Shown: piece by piece, positions 18,371 to 27,732 of the stretch
Numbering within the stretch: position 1 is the first letter of the stretch
How the letters are laid out: each line of letters opens with the position of its first letter
Assembly: GCF_000425285.1 (NCBI RefSeq)
Contig: NZ_AUDD01000001.1
Span: 186,001 to 250,000, forward strand
Length of the DNA stretch: 64,000 nt
Origin: Acidipropionibacterium jensenii DSM 20535
GTDB taxonomy: Bacteria; Actinomycetota; Actinomycetes; Propionibacteriales; Propionibacteriaceae
Reading direction: 5' to 3'
Translations under genes and position numbers: made by a program
Notes under the pieces: generated by a model
What the model was told of the DNA's origin: nothing
The model's input: the letters and a program-made list of their open reading frames with translations, nothing else
Databases searched by the model: none

Positions 18371-19051
18371 TCACCGCGGACGGCGACTCGGGAACTGGGT
18401 CCTGGCGTAGCGGGCGACGTTCCAGGTGGTGACGCTGTCGGTGGTGGCGCCGATCCCTCCGCCGATCACCGGGATGCGACGTCCGATGATCTGGGGGATC
18501 TGCTTGCCGGCGGACTGGCCGACCAGCACCGAGAGGATCCGCACGGCCACCGTCTTCTCCAGGTCGGGATCGACGACCGGGGCGGTGGCGATGCCCATCG
18601 GGGAGCTCGGCAGGTCGCCGTTCTTGACCAGCTGGTCCACCTCGGACCGGGCCAGCAGGCAGGCCATCACGGCACTGCGGACCCGCTGGTCGTCGAGGTC
18701 GTAGCCGCGCAGGTGGGCGATGCTGGCCACCATCCGGGCCTGGACGATGGCCACCCCGGAGATGTTGGCCGGGACGGCGACCGCCATCGTGATGAACCCG
18801 CCGAGATTGGAGACGAACCCCTGGGCCCCGGCCAGCGCGATGTGCTCGCCGACGAGGTACTTGATCGACGCCTCGACGTCGCCCTCCTTGCGGGAGAGGG
18901 TCTTGGAGGCCGCCCGCCGGGCGCCGGGAAGGTTCGGAGCGCCGTCGATGGCGAATCCGAGCACCGAGCGCAGCAGAGATACTGCGAATCCCGGGGCCAT
19001 GCTGGGTACCTGAGTCATGAGGGCCTTACCGATGTCGCTGCCGATCCCCAT
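18371..19051 (-). CDS. EcsC family protein
   Basis: A 226-residue protein matching the EcsC domain: VEASIKYLVGEHIALAGAQGFVSNLGGFITMAVAVPANISGVAIVQARMVASIAHLRGYDLDD is the conserved core, followed by glycine-rich hydrophobic segments (IGRRIPVIGGGIGATTDS). In Bacillus EcsC is coded with an ABC transporter, but here the gene stands alone upstream of alr. Probably membrane-associated; function unknown. The ATG at 19051 is preceded by GAGGATGCC. Confidence 0.8.
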   Translation of the reverse strand: MGIGSDIGKALMTQVPSMAPGFAVSLLRSVLGFAIDGAPNLPGARRAASKTLSRKEGDVEASIKYLVGEHIALAGAQGFVSNLGGFITMAVAVPANISGVAIVQARMVASIAHLRGYDLDDQRVRSAVMACLLARSEVDQLVKNGDLPSSPMGIATAPVVDPDLEKTVAVRILSVLVGQSAGKQIPQIIGRRIPVIGGGIGATTDSVTTWNVARYARTQFPSRRPR

Positions 19052-19167
19052 GGGGCATCCTCCTCACCCGGACCGCCCGGGTCACACTCCCAAGGTTAAG
19101 GGGTCCCGGCAACACCGGGAACGCGGGAGGCGAAGCTCTGGATACCGCCACGGCCGGGTGACAGACT

Positions 19168-19986
19168 GTGCCGGTGACCACACCTGAGCTGTTCGGGGAC
19201 CCGGACCAGTGGCCCGACCAGGATCTGGTGGCCATCTCGGAGGCCTTCGGACCCCACCTGGTGCTGGCGGCCCTGCGCGAGGGCGTCTTCCCGATGCCCA
19301 TCGACGACGACGAGGTGCCGGCGGAGCTGCGCGACGCGATGGGGTGGTGGTCTCCCCTGATGAGGGCGAACCTCCCGCTGGACAGGGTGAGGGTGAGCTC
19401 CAGCCTGCGCAAGTCGGCCAGGCACTACACCACCACCGTCGACCGGGACTTCGAGGCGGTCATCGACAGGTGCGCCGACCCCAGCCGTCCACTGGGCTGG
19501 ATCGACGACCGGATCGCCCGGGCCTACCTCTTCCTGCACGATCGCGGTCACGCCCACTCGGTGGAGACTTGGGACTCCGAGGGCCGCCTGGTCGGCGGGC
19601 TCTACGGGGTCTCGCTGGGCGGGCTGTTCTCCGGGGAGTCGATGTTCCACGACCCCGAGCACGGCCGCGACGCCTCCAAGACCGCACTCATCAGGCTGGC
19701 GGTGGAGCTGGCCTCCACCGATCCGCGGATCCTCGACGTCCAGTGGCTCACCGACCACCTGACGTCGCTGGGAGCCGTCGAGCAGTCGCGGGAGGACTAC
19801 CTGGAGGGTCTCGACGAGGCGCTCGCGGCACCGCCGGTGTCATGGACCCCGCCCAGCGCCCCGCGCTGGGAAGGAAGGCAGGTGCTGGCGGCATTCGACT
19901 CCCGACCCTGCGCGGCGACTCCGGACCAGCCGGCGGGGCAGGGCCCCGAGCCCGGCTCCGGGGCCGTCACCGAGGTGGTGCGGTAG
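19168..19986 (+). CDS. aat: Leucyl/phenylalanyl-tRNA-protein transferase
   Basis: A 272-residue protein of the L/F-transferase family, which adds Leu or Phe from aminoacyl-tRNA to proteins with N-terminal Arg or Lys and marks them for ClpAP/ClpS degradation. FPMPIDDDEVPAELRDAMGWWSP, LGWIDDRIARAYLFLHDRGHAHSVE, GGLYGVSLGGLFSGESMFH and LDVQWLTDHLTSLGA are the family blocks. The last ~55 residues (after SLGAVEQSREDYLEGL) go past the usual end and are encoded opposite the 3' part of the neighbouring gene. GTG 19168 is used; GTG 19174 is an alternative. Confidence 0.88.
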   Translation: MPVTTPELFGDPDQWPDQDLVAISEAFGPHLVLAALREGVFPMPIDDDEVPAELRDAMGWWSPLMRANLPLDRVRVSSSLRKSARHYTTTVDRDFEAVIDRCADPSRPLGWIDDRIARAYLFLHDRGHAHSVETWDSEGRLVGGLYGVSLGGLFSGESMFHDPEHGRDASKTALIRLAVELASTDPRILDVQWLTDHLTSLGAVEQSREDYLEGLDEALAAPPVSWTPPSAPRWEGRQVLAAFDSRPCAATPDQPAGQGPEPGSGAVTEVVR

Positions 19987-20570
19987 CCGGCCACCAACCG
20001 GTTCATCTCCTCCACCAGCAGGGTCATCTGGTGCAGGGCCGCCGTCCAGCCGCTGCGCGCGTTCTGGAAGTGGTCCCACAGGGAGTCCGCCCCCGGCCAC
20101 CAGCAGGCGGCCAGCCGGGGGGTCAGGGCGGTGAGCTCGGCGTCGATCCGGTCGCGGCACAGGGCCAGCTCATCGGCCCCCTGGACCATTGCGGCGGCCC
20201 TCGGGCCGGTTGCCGGGCAGCCGGCCCCCGAGCGGTCCGCCAGGTCGGCGGTCGGCGACTCCGGCAGGGGAGCCGGCCGGCTCCTGCCCGGGGTTGAGCG
20301 GGCCACCGCCACCAGGCACGCGTGGATCTCCTCCAGGCCCTGCTTGACCGAGTCGATCTGGAGGTCGAAGGCGGGATAGCTGCGGCAGAAGGCCTTCACC
20401 ACGGTGTCCGACCAGCTCTGGTGGAGATCGTTGAGGGCATTTCCCAGGGCCAGCTGGCCGTCGCTGATCCGGGTGTGGGCGTCGTCGACGATCTGGGCGC
20501 AGGTCAGCGGTCCCTTCCGGGGCATCGGACCCGTGTCGGAGTCGCTGTCGATCGTGCTGTCGTCAGCCAT
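19797..20570 (-). CDS. Hypothetical helical protein, WXG-like N-terminus, overlapping aat
   Basis: Not recognised. The 257-residue product begins MADDSTIDSDSD (acidic), then helical stretches with regular hydrophobic spacing (CAQIVDDAHTRISDGQLALGNALNDLHQSWSDTVVKAF), somewhat like an ESX/WXG100-type helical hairpin including a central W. A Pro/Arg linker and a second helical block (ALCRDRIDAELTALTPRLAACWWPGADSLWDHFQNARSGW) follow. The start at ATG 20570 has AGGAGG upstream. The last 63 codons lie antisense to the end of aat; this tail is Gly/Ser/Pro-rich and may be non-functional read-on. No secretion signal. Confidence 0.6.
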   Translation of the reverse strand: MADDSTIDSDSDTGPMPRKGPLTCAQIVDDAHTRISDGQLALGNALNDLHQSWSDTVVKAFCRSYPAFDLQIDSVKQGLEEIHACLVAVARSTPGRSRPAPLPESPTADLADRSGAGCPATGPRAAAMVQGADELALCRDRIDAELTALTPRLAACWWPGADSLWDHFQNARSGWTAALHQMTLLVEEMNRLVAGYRTTSVTAPEPGSGPCPAGWSGVAAQGRESNAASTCLPSQRGALGGVHDTGGAASASSRPSR

Positions 20571-20710
20571 CGCAGTGCTCCTCCTGTCGAACACCGAGGC
20601 CCTCGCCCGAGGAGCCCGGAACGCCTGACCGCTGGTACGGACCATGACCCTAGGCAACCGGGGGGTCAATGCGTCGGCGGGGGTCCCGCTGAGCCGGATA
20701 GGCTTGCCCG

Positions 20711-21664
20711 GTGCTCGGATATTTCGGTCCCGCCGGGACGTTCACCCACCAGGCCCTGAAGTCCCTCGGACAGTCGGACGCCCGCCCCTTCAGCTCGGTG
20801 ACGACCGCCATCGCCGCCGCCAAGGACGGCGATGTGGAGGCCTCCCTGGTGCCGATCGAGAACTCGGTGGAGGGCGGCGTCTCGGCCACCCTCGACACCC
20901 TCGCCTCGATGGGAGACCTGCAGATCCTGCGCGAGGTCGTCATTCCGGTGCAGTTCGGTCTCTACGTGCGCCCAGGCACCACCCTCGGCCAGGTGCGCAA
21001 CGTCATCACCCACTCCCACGCCGCCGCGCAGTGCCGCGGCTGGCTGGAGGCCCACCTCCCCAAGGAGGCCGACATCACCGAGAGCGGGTCCACCGCCGGG
21101 GCCGCCAAGGAGGTCTCCGACCCGTTCTCCCGCTACGACGCGGCGATCTGCGCGGCGGTGGCCGCCGACATGTACCGGCTGGTGCCGGCCGCCGAGAGCA
21201 TCGCCGACAACCCCGACGCCCAGACCCGGTTCGTCCTGGTCGGACCGCGCGGCCACCTCCCGCAGCGCACCGGGGACGACCGGACCACGGTGGTCGCCTA
21301 CATGCGCGAGGACCATTCCGGGGCCCTTCTCGACATCCTCCACCAGTTCGCCTTCCGGGGGATCAACCTGTCACGGATCGAGTCCCGGCCCACCAAGGGA
21401 CGGCTCGGCAGCTACTCCTTCTCCATCGACGCCGTCGGCCACGCCGACGACGAGCGGATGGCCGCCGCCCTCAAGGGTCTGCACCGGGTCTGCGAGGAGG
21501 TCGTCTTCCTCGGCTCCTACCCGCACGCCGTCATCGACGGGGAGCAGACGGCCGGCCAGGTGCCGACCCCCGACGCCTCCACCGACCAGGCCTACCGGGA
21601 GGCCGAGATCTGGTTCGCCCGGGTCACCGGCCGCCAACCCGCTGACCAGATCAACGCGGACTGA
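20711..21664 (+). CDS. pheA: Prephenate dehydratase
   Basis: A 317-residue enzyme that converts prephenate to phenylpyruvate in phenylalanine synthesis. YFGPAGTFTHQAL opens the periplasmic-binding-protein-like catalytic domain, VPIENSVEGGVSATLDTL and YDAAICAAVAADMY are catalytic-domain motifs, and the C-terminal ACT domain (YMREDHSGALLDILHQFAFRGINLSRIESRP) is the allosteric phenylalanine site, with the usual ESRP. No chorismate mutase domain, as is usual in actinobacteria. GTG start at 20711. It is followed by serS about 108 bases later on the same strand. Confidence 0.95.
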   Translation: MLGYFGPAGTFTHQALKSLGQSDARPFSSVTTAIAAAKDGDVEASLVPIENSVEGGVSATLDTLASMGDLQILREVVIPVQFGLYVRPGTTLGQVRNVITHSHAAAQCRGWLEAHLPKEADITESGSTAGAAKEVSDPFSRYDAAICAAVAADMYRLVPAAESIADNPDAQTRFVLVGPRGHLPQRTGDDRTTVVAYMREDHSGALLDILHQFAFRGINLSRIESRPTKGRLGSYSFSIDAVGHADDERMAAALKGLHRVCEEVVFLGSYPHAVIDGEQTAGQVPTPDASTDQAYREAEIWFARVTGRQPADQINAD

Positions 21665-21672
21665 GTCATGGC

Positions 21673-21717
21673 TCGATCAGCGCGGCTGCGCCCCGGGTCG
21701 ATCAGCGCGGCTGCGCC
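21673..21717 (+). repeat. 20-bp direct repeat before serS
   Basis: The sequence TCGATCAGCGCGGCTGCGCC occurs at 21673-21692 and again at 21698-21717, a 25-base period, in the pheA-serS gap. It contains short palindromic parts (CGATCAGCG). It may be an operator pair, or a slippage product. Confidence 0.7.
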
Positions 21718-21772
21718 GTGGGCCGAGCGGGCCGCAACACGACGGCGGACACAGATCGGTAGGATCGGGGCC

Positions 21773-23044
21773 ATGATCGATCCCAAACTCCTGCGCACTG
21801 ATCCGGACCGCATCCGACGCTCCCAGATCGCCCGTGGCGACGACCCGTCCGTCGTCGACGAGCTGGTTGCCGCCGACGAGTCCCGTCGCCACGCGATCGC
21901 CGCGCACGAGTCCCTGCGTGCCGAGCAGAAGGGCTTGGGCAAGAAGATCGCCAAGGCCTCCGGCGAGGAGAAGGCCGCCCTGCTGGCCCGCACCAAGGAG
22001 ATCTCCGGTCAGGTCGCCGACCTCAAGAAGGAGGCCGACGCCGCCGAGGAGCGGTTCATCGAGCTCGACAAGACGCTGGGCAATATCGTCATCGACGGCG
22101 TCCCGGCCGGCGGCGAGGACGAGGGCGAGGTGGTCGAGACGATCGGCACCCCGCGCGACTTCGCCGCGGAAGGATTCGAGCCGAAGGACCACCTGGAGAT
22201 CGGCGAGGCCCTCGGCGCGATCGACATGGAGCGCGGCACCAAGATCTCCGGATCGCGGTTCTACGTGCTCACCGGGATCGGCGCCCAGCTGGAGATCGCC
22301 CTGCTCAACCTGGCGATGACCAAGGCCGCCGGCTGGGGATTCACCCCGATGATCCCGCCGGCCCTGGTGAAGCCCTCGGCGATGGAGGGCACCGGGTTCC
22401 TCGGCCAGGCCGCCGACGACGTCTACTACCTGCCCAAGGACGACCAGTACCTGGTCGGCACCTCCGAGGTCGCGCTGGCCGCCTTCCACTCCGAGGAGAT
22501 CCTCGAGGACGCCGAGCTGCCCAAGCGCTACGTCGCCTTCTCGCCGTGCTTCCGCCGCGAGGCCGGCTCCTACGGCAAGGACACCCGCGGCATCTTCCGG
22601 GTGCACTGGTTCGACAAGGTGGAGATGTTCGTCTACTGCCTGCCCGAGGAGGCCGAGGCCTGGCACGCCAAGCTGCTCGGTTTCGAGAAGGAGTTCATCG
22701 AGGCCCTCGAGATCCCCTTCGAGGTGCTCGACGTCGCCTCCGGGGACCTCGGTCTGTCGGCCGCCCGCAAGTACGACTGCTACGGCTGGCTGCCCACCCA
22801 GAACCGCTACCGTGAGATCACCTCGACCTCCAACTGCACCACCTTCCAGGCCCGCCGGCTGTCGATCCGGCACCGCGGCCCTGAGGGCGTCGCCCCCCTG
22901 GCCACCCTCAACGGCACCCTGTGCGCGATGACCCGGATCATCATCATGATCCTGGAGAATCACCAGAACGCCGACGGCTCGGTCACCGTCCCGGTCGCCC
23001 TGAGGCCTTACCTGGGAGGCCGCGAGACCCTCTCCCGGGCCTGA
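21773..23044 (+). CDS. serS: Seryl-tRNA synthetase
   Basis: A 423-residue class II aminoacyl-tRNA synthetase that charges tRNA-Ser. The N-terminal ~110 residues form the long antiparallel coiled coil that grips the serine tRNA variable arm ([52 protein letters not shown], in parts). [38 protein letters not shown] (motif 2) and the final [19 protein letters not shown] (motif 3) are present. ATG 21773 gives [15 protein letters not shown], the standard N-terminus. Three serine tRNA genes lie elsewhere in this window. Confidence 0.96.
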   Translation: MIDPKLLRTDPDRIRRSQIARGDDPSVVDELVAADESRRHAIAAHESLRAEQKGLGKKIAKASGEEKAALLARTKEISGQVADLKKEADAAEERFIELDKTLGNIVIDGVPAGGEDEGEVVETIGTPRDFAAEGFEPKDHLEIGEALGAIDMERGTKISGSRFYVLTGIGAQLEIALLNLAMTKAAGWGFTPMIPPALVKPSAMEGTGFLGQAADDVYYLPKDDQYLVGTSEVALAAFHSEEILEDAELPKRYVAFSPCFRREAGSYGKDTRGIFRVHWFDKVEMFVYCLPEEAEAWHAKLLGFEKEFIEALEIPFEVLDVASGDLGLSAARKYDCYGWLPTQNRYREITSTSNCTTFQARRLSIRHRGPEGVAPLATLNGTLCAMTRIIIMILENHQNADGSVTVPVALRPYLGGRETLSRA

Positions 23045-23048
23045 TGGG

Positions 23049-24395
23049 GTGGACGATGTGACCCCCTCCGGGAACGAGGACCAGTACTACCGCGAGCTCC
23101 CTGACGGGACGATCAAGCAGACCAACCCCTTCTCGGGGGTCCAGGTGTGGACCGTTCCCGGACGGGGGGCCCGCCCGCTGGGCCGCCCGCTCGCCAATCC
23201 GCGCCCGATCGGGGACGCCGAGCGGGTCTCGGCCTGCTCCTTCTGCGCCGACCGGCTGCTGGAGACCCCGCCCGAGAAGTGCCGGCTGGTCGGGGACCCC
23301 TTCGGGGACGTCCGCGGCGGCTTCCGGACCCTGCGTCACCTGCCGGTGGAGGAGTTGACGGCCAGCACCGCCGAGTTCCGACGGGTTCCCAACCTCTTCG
23401 AGATCCTCACCTGGCAGTACTGGCACGACAACCACGGCATCGACCTGTCCGATGACGCCCGCAGCTGGCAGGAGTCCTACCTGGCCGATCCGCAGGGGAT
23501 GGCCCACGTCTGTCGCGTGCTGGACGCCAAGTTCGCCGCCCAGGGGTTGTCGCTGCGCGCGGACCGGCTGTCGGCGGACGATCTGCGCCGCGAGTCGGCC
23601 CCCTTCTTCGGCGGCGGGCACGACGTCATCATCGCCCGGCGTCACTACGCCGACGACGCCGCCACCACTGCCGGACTGGCCGGCTCCGGTCAGCTCAGCG
23701 TCGTGGAGCACCGCGCCTTCATGGCGATGACCGTCACCGCCACCGCCGATCTGTACCGGGCGAATCCCCAGGCCCGCTATGTCGCCGTCTTCCAGAACTG
23801 GCTGAGGCCGGCCGGGGCCTCCTTCGACCACCTGCACAAGCAGCTGGTGGCCATCGACGAGATCGGCGCCAGTAATGAGTCGGCGCTCGAGGCGGCCGCC
23901 GACGACCCCTCGCTGTTCAACCGGTGGGGTCCCGACTTCGCCATCGACCACCATCTGCTGCTGGCCGCCAACGACCACGCGGTCGCCTTCGTCACCTTCG
24001 GGCACCGCTACCCGGCCGTCGAGGTGTGGTCCACCAGCGGGATCGACCAGCCCTGGCGGATGGACCCCGAGGAGGTGGACGCCGTCTCCGACCTGGTGCA
24101 CGCCGTCCACGTCGCGGTGGGGGTCGATGTGCCGAGCAATGAGGAGTGGCACCACCGGCCGGTCCAGGTGAAGACCCCGATGCCCTGGCACATCGTGCTG
24201 AAGCTGCGGGTCTCCAACCCCGCCGGGTTCGAGGGGGGCACCAAGATCTACATCAACACCATCTCTCCGGCCTCGCTGTGCGCCCGGCTGCTGCCCAGAC
24301 TCATCGACGCCCGCCGGGAGCACCGGATCGCCGAGGGGATCCGGCTCGGCGACGAGTGCGACCTTCCCAGGGGAGTGCTCAGGGCCGCTCACTGA
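23049..24395 (+). CDS. DUF4921 protein, GalT-like (HIT superfamily)
   Basis: A 448-residue protein beginning DGTIKQTNPFSGVQVWTVPGRG, the hallmark of the DUF4921 family of actinobacteria. ACSFCADRLLE looks like the CxxC zinc site of galactose-1-phosphate uridylyltransferases, and SFDHLHKQLVAIDE has the HxHxQ pattern of the GalT/HIT active site. The protein may therefore move a nucleotidyl group between sugar phosphates; its substrate is not established. GTG 23049 or GTG 23058 can serve as start; it follows serS by 4 bases and overlaps the convergent GH1 gene by 17 bases. Confidence 0.8.
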   Translation: MDDVTPSGNEDQYYRELPDGTIKQTNPFSGVQVWTVPGRGARPLGRPLANPRPIGDAERVSACSFCADRLLETPPEKCRLVGDPFGDVRGGFRTLRHLPVEELTASTAEFRRVPNLFEILTWQYWHDNHGIDLSDDARSWQESYLADPQGMAHVCRVLDAKFAAQGLSLRADRLSADDLRRESAPFFGGGHDVIIARRHYADDAATTAGLAGSGQLSVVEHRAFMAMTVTATADLYRANPQARYVAVFQNWLRPAGASFDHLHKQLVAIDEIGASNESALEAAADDPSLFNRWGPDFAIDHHLLLAANDHAVAFVTFGHRYPAVEVWSTSGIDQPWRMDPEEVDAVSDLVHAVHVAVGVDVPSNEEWHHRPVQVKTPMPWHIVLKLRVSNPAGFEGGTKIYINTISPASLCARLLPRLIDARREHRIAEGIRLGDECDLPRGVLRAAH

Positions 24396-25785
24396 GCCGG
24401 CGGGTGGCGATGAGGCCGCGGTACCAGTCGAAGGAGGCCTTGGGGGTGCGGGCCAGGGTCCGGTAGTCGACCCGGACGATGCCGAACCGCTTGGAGTATC
24501 CGTAGGCCCACTCGAAGTTGTCCATCAGGGACCACAGGAAGTACCCCTCCACCCTCGCGCCGGCCTCGCGGGCCCGGCCGACGGCGGCGATGTGATCGTG
24601 CAGGTAGTCGATCCGGTCGGGATCGGCGACATGTCCGTCCTGGTCGGCCCGGTCCTCGAAGGCGGCCCCGTTCTCGGTGACCATCAGCGGCAGATCCGGG
24701 AACCGCCGCGAGGTGGCCACCAGCAGATCCGTCAGCCCCTGGGGCTCGATGTTCCAGCCCATCGCGGTCAACGGTCCGGTCGGGTCCAGGAAGGCGATGT
24801 CATCGCAGGCCGGCCAGGGGGAGTGGCCGGTCTGCCCGTGTCCCCCCGAGGAGTCCGGGTCGTCGGCGCGCCGGGGGCGCACCGTCATCGTCGAGTAGTA
24901 GTTGATCCCCAGCACGTCGAGGGGCTGGTGGATCTCCGCCAGATCCCCGGGGGCCACGAAGGACCAGTCGGTCACCGGGGCGGTGGCGGCGACCAGCTCC
25001 TCGGGCAGCCGGCCCTCGAGCATCGGGGAGAGGAAGACGTCGTTGCCGATCGTCTCGACCGTGCGGGCGGCGGCCCGATCCGCGGGGTCCTCCGGGTCTT
25101 CCGGACGGGCCACCTGGAGATTCAGGGTGACCGAGCACCGGGCGTCGGGCAGCACCTGGCGGATCGCCTGGACGGCCAGTCCGTGGGCCAGGTTGAGGTG
25201 GTGGGCCACCTTCACGGAGAGGGCCGGATCGGTGATCCCCGGCGCGTGGACCCCCGAGCCGTGCCCCAGGTAGGCCGCGCACCACGGCTCGTTGAGGGTG
25301 GTCCAGGTGTCGACCAGGTCGCCCAGTTCGGTGGCCATCACGGCGGCGTAGTGGGCGAAGGCCTCGGCGGTGGACCGTTCGGCCCACCCGCCACGGTCCT
25401 GGAGTGCCTGGGGGAGGTCCCAGTGGTAAAGGGTGATGACCGGTCGGATCCCCGCGGCGCGCAGTCCCTCCAGCAGGGTCCGGTAGAACGCCACCCCCAA
25501 CGGGTTGACGGCACCTGTCCCCCCGGGGAGGATCCGCGGCCACGCGATGGACAGCCGGTAGGCGTCCACCCCGAGGTCCCTCATCAGGGCGATGTCCTCC
25601 TGGTACCGGTGGTAGTGGTCGCAGGCGATGTCTCCGGTGTCCCCGTTGTTCGTGCGTCCGGGGGTGTGGCTGAAGACGTCCCAGATGGAGGGGCCGCGAC
25701 CGTCCTCGGCGACCGCCCCCTCGATCTGGTAGGAGGCGGTGGCGGTGCCGAAGAGGAAGGGCCGGGGGAAGACGTGGGAGGTCAT
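24379..25785 (-). CDS. GH1 beta-glucosidase / 6-phospho-beta-glucosidase-type enzyme
   Basis: A 468-residue glycoside hydrolase family 1 enzyme. FLFGTATASYQIEGAVAEDGRGPSIWD is the N-terminal signature, TLNEPW supplies the acid/base E166, VTENG the nucleophile E371, and FLWSLMDNFEWAYGYSKRFGIVRVDY closes the sugar site. The residues after WSLMDNFEWAYGY favour a non-phosphorylated substrate, in line with the ABC importer next to it. It begins in an ATGA overlap with the upstream GH5-like gene and has a good AGGAG site. Cytoplasmic, no signal peptide: it acts on imported beta-linked oligosaccharides. Confidence 0.92.
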   Translation of the reverse strand: MTSHVFPRPFLFGTATASYQIEGAVAEDGRGPSIWDVFSHTPGRTNNGDTGDIACDHYHRYQEDIALMRDLGVDAYRLSIAWPRILPGGTGAVNPLGVAFYRTLLEGLRAAGIRPVITLYHWDLPQALQDRGGWAERSTAEAFAHYAAVMATELGDLVDTWTTLNEPWCAAYLGHGSGVHAPGITDPALSVKVAHHLNLAHGLAVQAIRQVLPDARCSVTLNLQVARPEDPEDPADRAAARTVETIGNDVFLSPMLEGRLPEELVAATAPVTDWSFVAPGDLAEIHQPLDVLGINYYSTMTVRPRRADDPDSSGGHGQTGHSPWPACDDIAFLDPTGPLTAMGWNIEPQGLTDLLVATSRRFPDLPLMVTENGAAFEDRADQDGHVADPDRIDYLHDHIAAVGRAREAGARVEGYFLWSLMDNFEWAYGYSKRFGIVRVDYRTLARTPKASFDWYRGLIATRRLSERP

Positions 25786-27713
25786 CGGTTCTCCTGAGGT
25801 GACGGTGTGCTGACGAGGACCGCGACCCCGTACGGGTCGAGATGGACCGGTCCGGTGACCGGCTCCCCGTCGAGGGTGCTGAGGGGTTCGCGGCTGTGGA
25901 CCCGGGCCTCGGTGGCCTCGGGGCGCTCGCTCACCAGGATGTGGAAGATCCTGCCGTCGTCGTGCTCCATGGCGTCGATGAGGACGCGGGGATCCTCGAC
26001 CTGCACCGGAGACTCGATCCCGGCGATGAGGCCCAGCGCCCGGTAGAGACGCCAGGTGTCCTCCGGGTTGGCGTCCCGGCGTCGAGCGGCGAAGTGCTCC
26101 AGAGGAAGGGTGGACAGCACCGCCAGCCCGCGACCGTGCTCCTTGACGACGATCATCGGACGGCCGGCGGCGTCCACCGCGACCACCCGCCCGTCGGTCA
26201 CCGTCACCGGCAGGAAGGCCCGCGAGTTCTCGGTCCCGGCGGTGGGGAAGGTCAGCACCGTGCCGGCCCGCAGATCCCCCAGATCGGCCAGCAGACGCAC
26301 CTCGACGAGGTCGTCGACCACCGGGTTGTTGATCCCGTAGGCGAGGTCGTTGCGCACCCCGAACAGCTCCTCGGTGGCACTCCACCAGGGGCCGCGCTGG
26401 GAGGGGGACTCCCCGGCGCAGTAGGAGGCGTAGACGCAGGCTCCCGCCTCGGCCAGATCCACCAGCTGGTGCCAGCTGGGAGCGGTGAGTTCCTTGACCG
26501 AGGGCACCAGGTAGAGGCGGTAGCCCTCCGGCAGACCGCCGTCCTCCTGCTCGCGGACCACCCCGACGGCCAGTCCGGCCTCCTTGGCGGCGATGTAGGC
26601 CTGCTCGGTGTGGCGGACCACCAGCCGTCGCTGGGTCTCGTCGACCGACAGGTAGCCGGCCGCGAGGTAGGAGGAGACGACCAGGGCGGCGTCGACCCAC
26701 GCCCGGTGGCAGTGCGGGAAGTCGATGCGCTCCAGCAACCGGGAGAACTCCGCCAGGGCCTCCAGCGGCGGCTTGGGCCGGCCGTGGCTGTCGGTGATCC
26801 CGAAGTGCAGCTCGAAGGGGTGGTGGCTGTAGGGGCGCTGGCCGGCCAGGTCGTCGAAGTCGGTGTTGTTCCAGGCGATCCAGCCGACCGCACCGGCCAG
26901 CAGGGTGGTGGTGAGCACCTGCCGGTAGTAGCTGCGGGAGTGCTCGGGGGAGGCGAAGTCGCTGGACAGCCCGAACTCCTCCAGAACCACGGGCCGACCG
27001 CCGATCGCGGCCAGCTCGCAGACGAAGGCGGCCTTGAGGTGGGACCGGACGATGTCGGTCTCCATCTGGTAGACGTGCGGGCCGACGTAGTCGGTGAATC
27101 CAGCCAGCCGTCGGGTGGAGAACCCCGAGGCGTGGCCGCTCATGTCGGCGCCCCAGGCGCCGTCTCCGATGGACACCGGCTGGGTTCCGCCGCCGGCCCG
27201 GACCGCCTGGACCATGATCCGGGCCCATGTGGTGACGGTCTGCTCCTCGGCCTCCCCGGCGTAGATCGGGATCTCGTTGGAGATCAGCCATCCGGCGATC
27301 GCCGGATGGTCGGCGAACCGCCTGGTGAGGTTCTCGATGTACCAGGCCTGCTGACCGACCATCCAGACATCGCAGTAGAGGGAGCGGCCGTTGCGCCAGG
27401 CCGGGTCCCAGTTCTCGCCCGACATGTGTCCCACGATGAAGGTCGGGATGGTGGACATCTCCAGTTCCCGGTGGGCGTCCAGGAAGTCGGCGAAGCGGTC
27501 GGCCTTCTCCTCGTCGATGACCTCGGGTTCGGGCTGGAGGTCGGGCCAGTAGAAGAAGGAGCGGGTCATGTTCAGGCCGTGGTCGTGCAGCACGGCCAGT
27601 TCCTCGCGCACGACGTCGGGGGAGTAGTTCCGCCACATCAGCGGGCCGCCGGTGCGCGACCAGAAGTTGGCGCCCAGCCAGGTCTGGGGCAGGCGGGGGT
27701 CCAGGCGATCCAT
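25782..27713 (-). CDS. GH5-type beta-glycosidase with GH42-like C-terminal region
   Basis: A 643-residue cytoplasmic clan GH-A enzyme. A (beta/alpha)8 barrel starts at TWLGANFWSRTGGPLMWRNY; GWLISNEIPIY holds the acid/base E147 and PVVLEEFGLSS the nucleophile (E246 or E245). After about residue 350 comes a flavodoxin-like module (VVREQEDGGLPEGYRLYLVPSVKELTAPSW, ACVYASYCAGES) like the trimerisation domain of GH42, then a small beta-domain. This architecture recalls the GH5_18 beta-mannosidases that use the Man-beta1,4-GlcNAc core of N-glycans, but the subfamily is inference. Sits between an ABC permease gene (19-base gap) and the GH1 gene (ATGA overlap). Confidence 0.75.
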   Translation of the reverse strand: MDRLDPRLPQTWLGANFWSRTGGPLMWRNYSPDVVREELAVLHDHGLNMTRSFFYWPDLQPEPEVIDEEKADRFADFLDAHRELEMSTIPTFIVGHMSGENWDPAWRNGRSLYCDVWMVGQQAWYIENLTRRFADHPAIAGWLISNEIPIYAGEAEEQTVTTWARIMVQAVRAGGGTQPVSIGDGAWGADMSGHASGFSTRRLAGFTDYVGPHVYQMETDIVRSHLKAAFVCELAAIGGRPVVLEEFGLSSDFASPEHSRSYYRQVLTTTLLAGAVGWIAWNNTDFDDLAGQRPYSHHPFELHFGITDSHGRPKPPLEALAEFSRLLERIDFPHCHRAWVDAALVVSSYLAAGYLSVDETQRRLVVRHTEQAYIAAKEAGLAVGVVREQEDGGLPEGYRLYLVPSVKELTAPSWHQLVDLAEAGACVYASYCAGESPSQRGPWWSATEELFGVRNDLAYGINNPVVDDLVEVRLLADLGDLRAGTVLTFPTAGTENSRAFLPVTVTDGRVVAVDAAGRPMIVVKEHGRGLAVLSTLPLEHFAARRRDANPEDTWRLYRALGLIAGIESPVQVEDPRVLIDAMEHDDGRIFHILVSERPEATEARVHSREPLSTLDGEPVTGPVHLDPYGVAVLVSTPSPQENR

Positions 27714-27732
27714 GGGAGTCCTCTCGGGATGG

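Noticed and set aside
24379-27636. One 1085-codon minus frame that could fuse GH5 and GH1 parts.
   Set aside because: The first ~617 codons are another frame of the GH5-like gene; the GH1 protein starts at 25785 with its own ribosome site.
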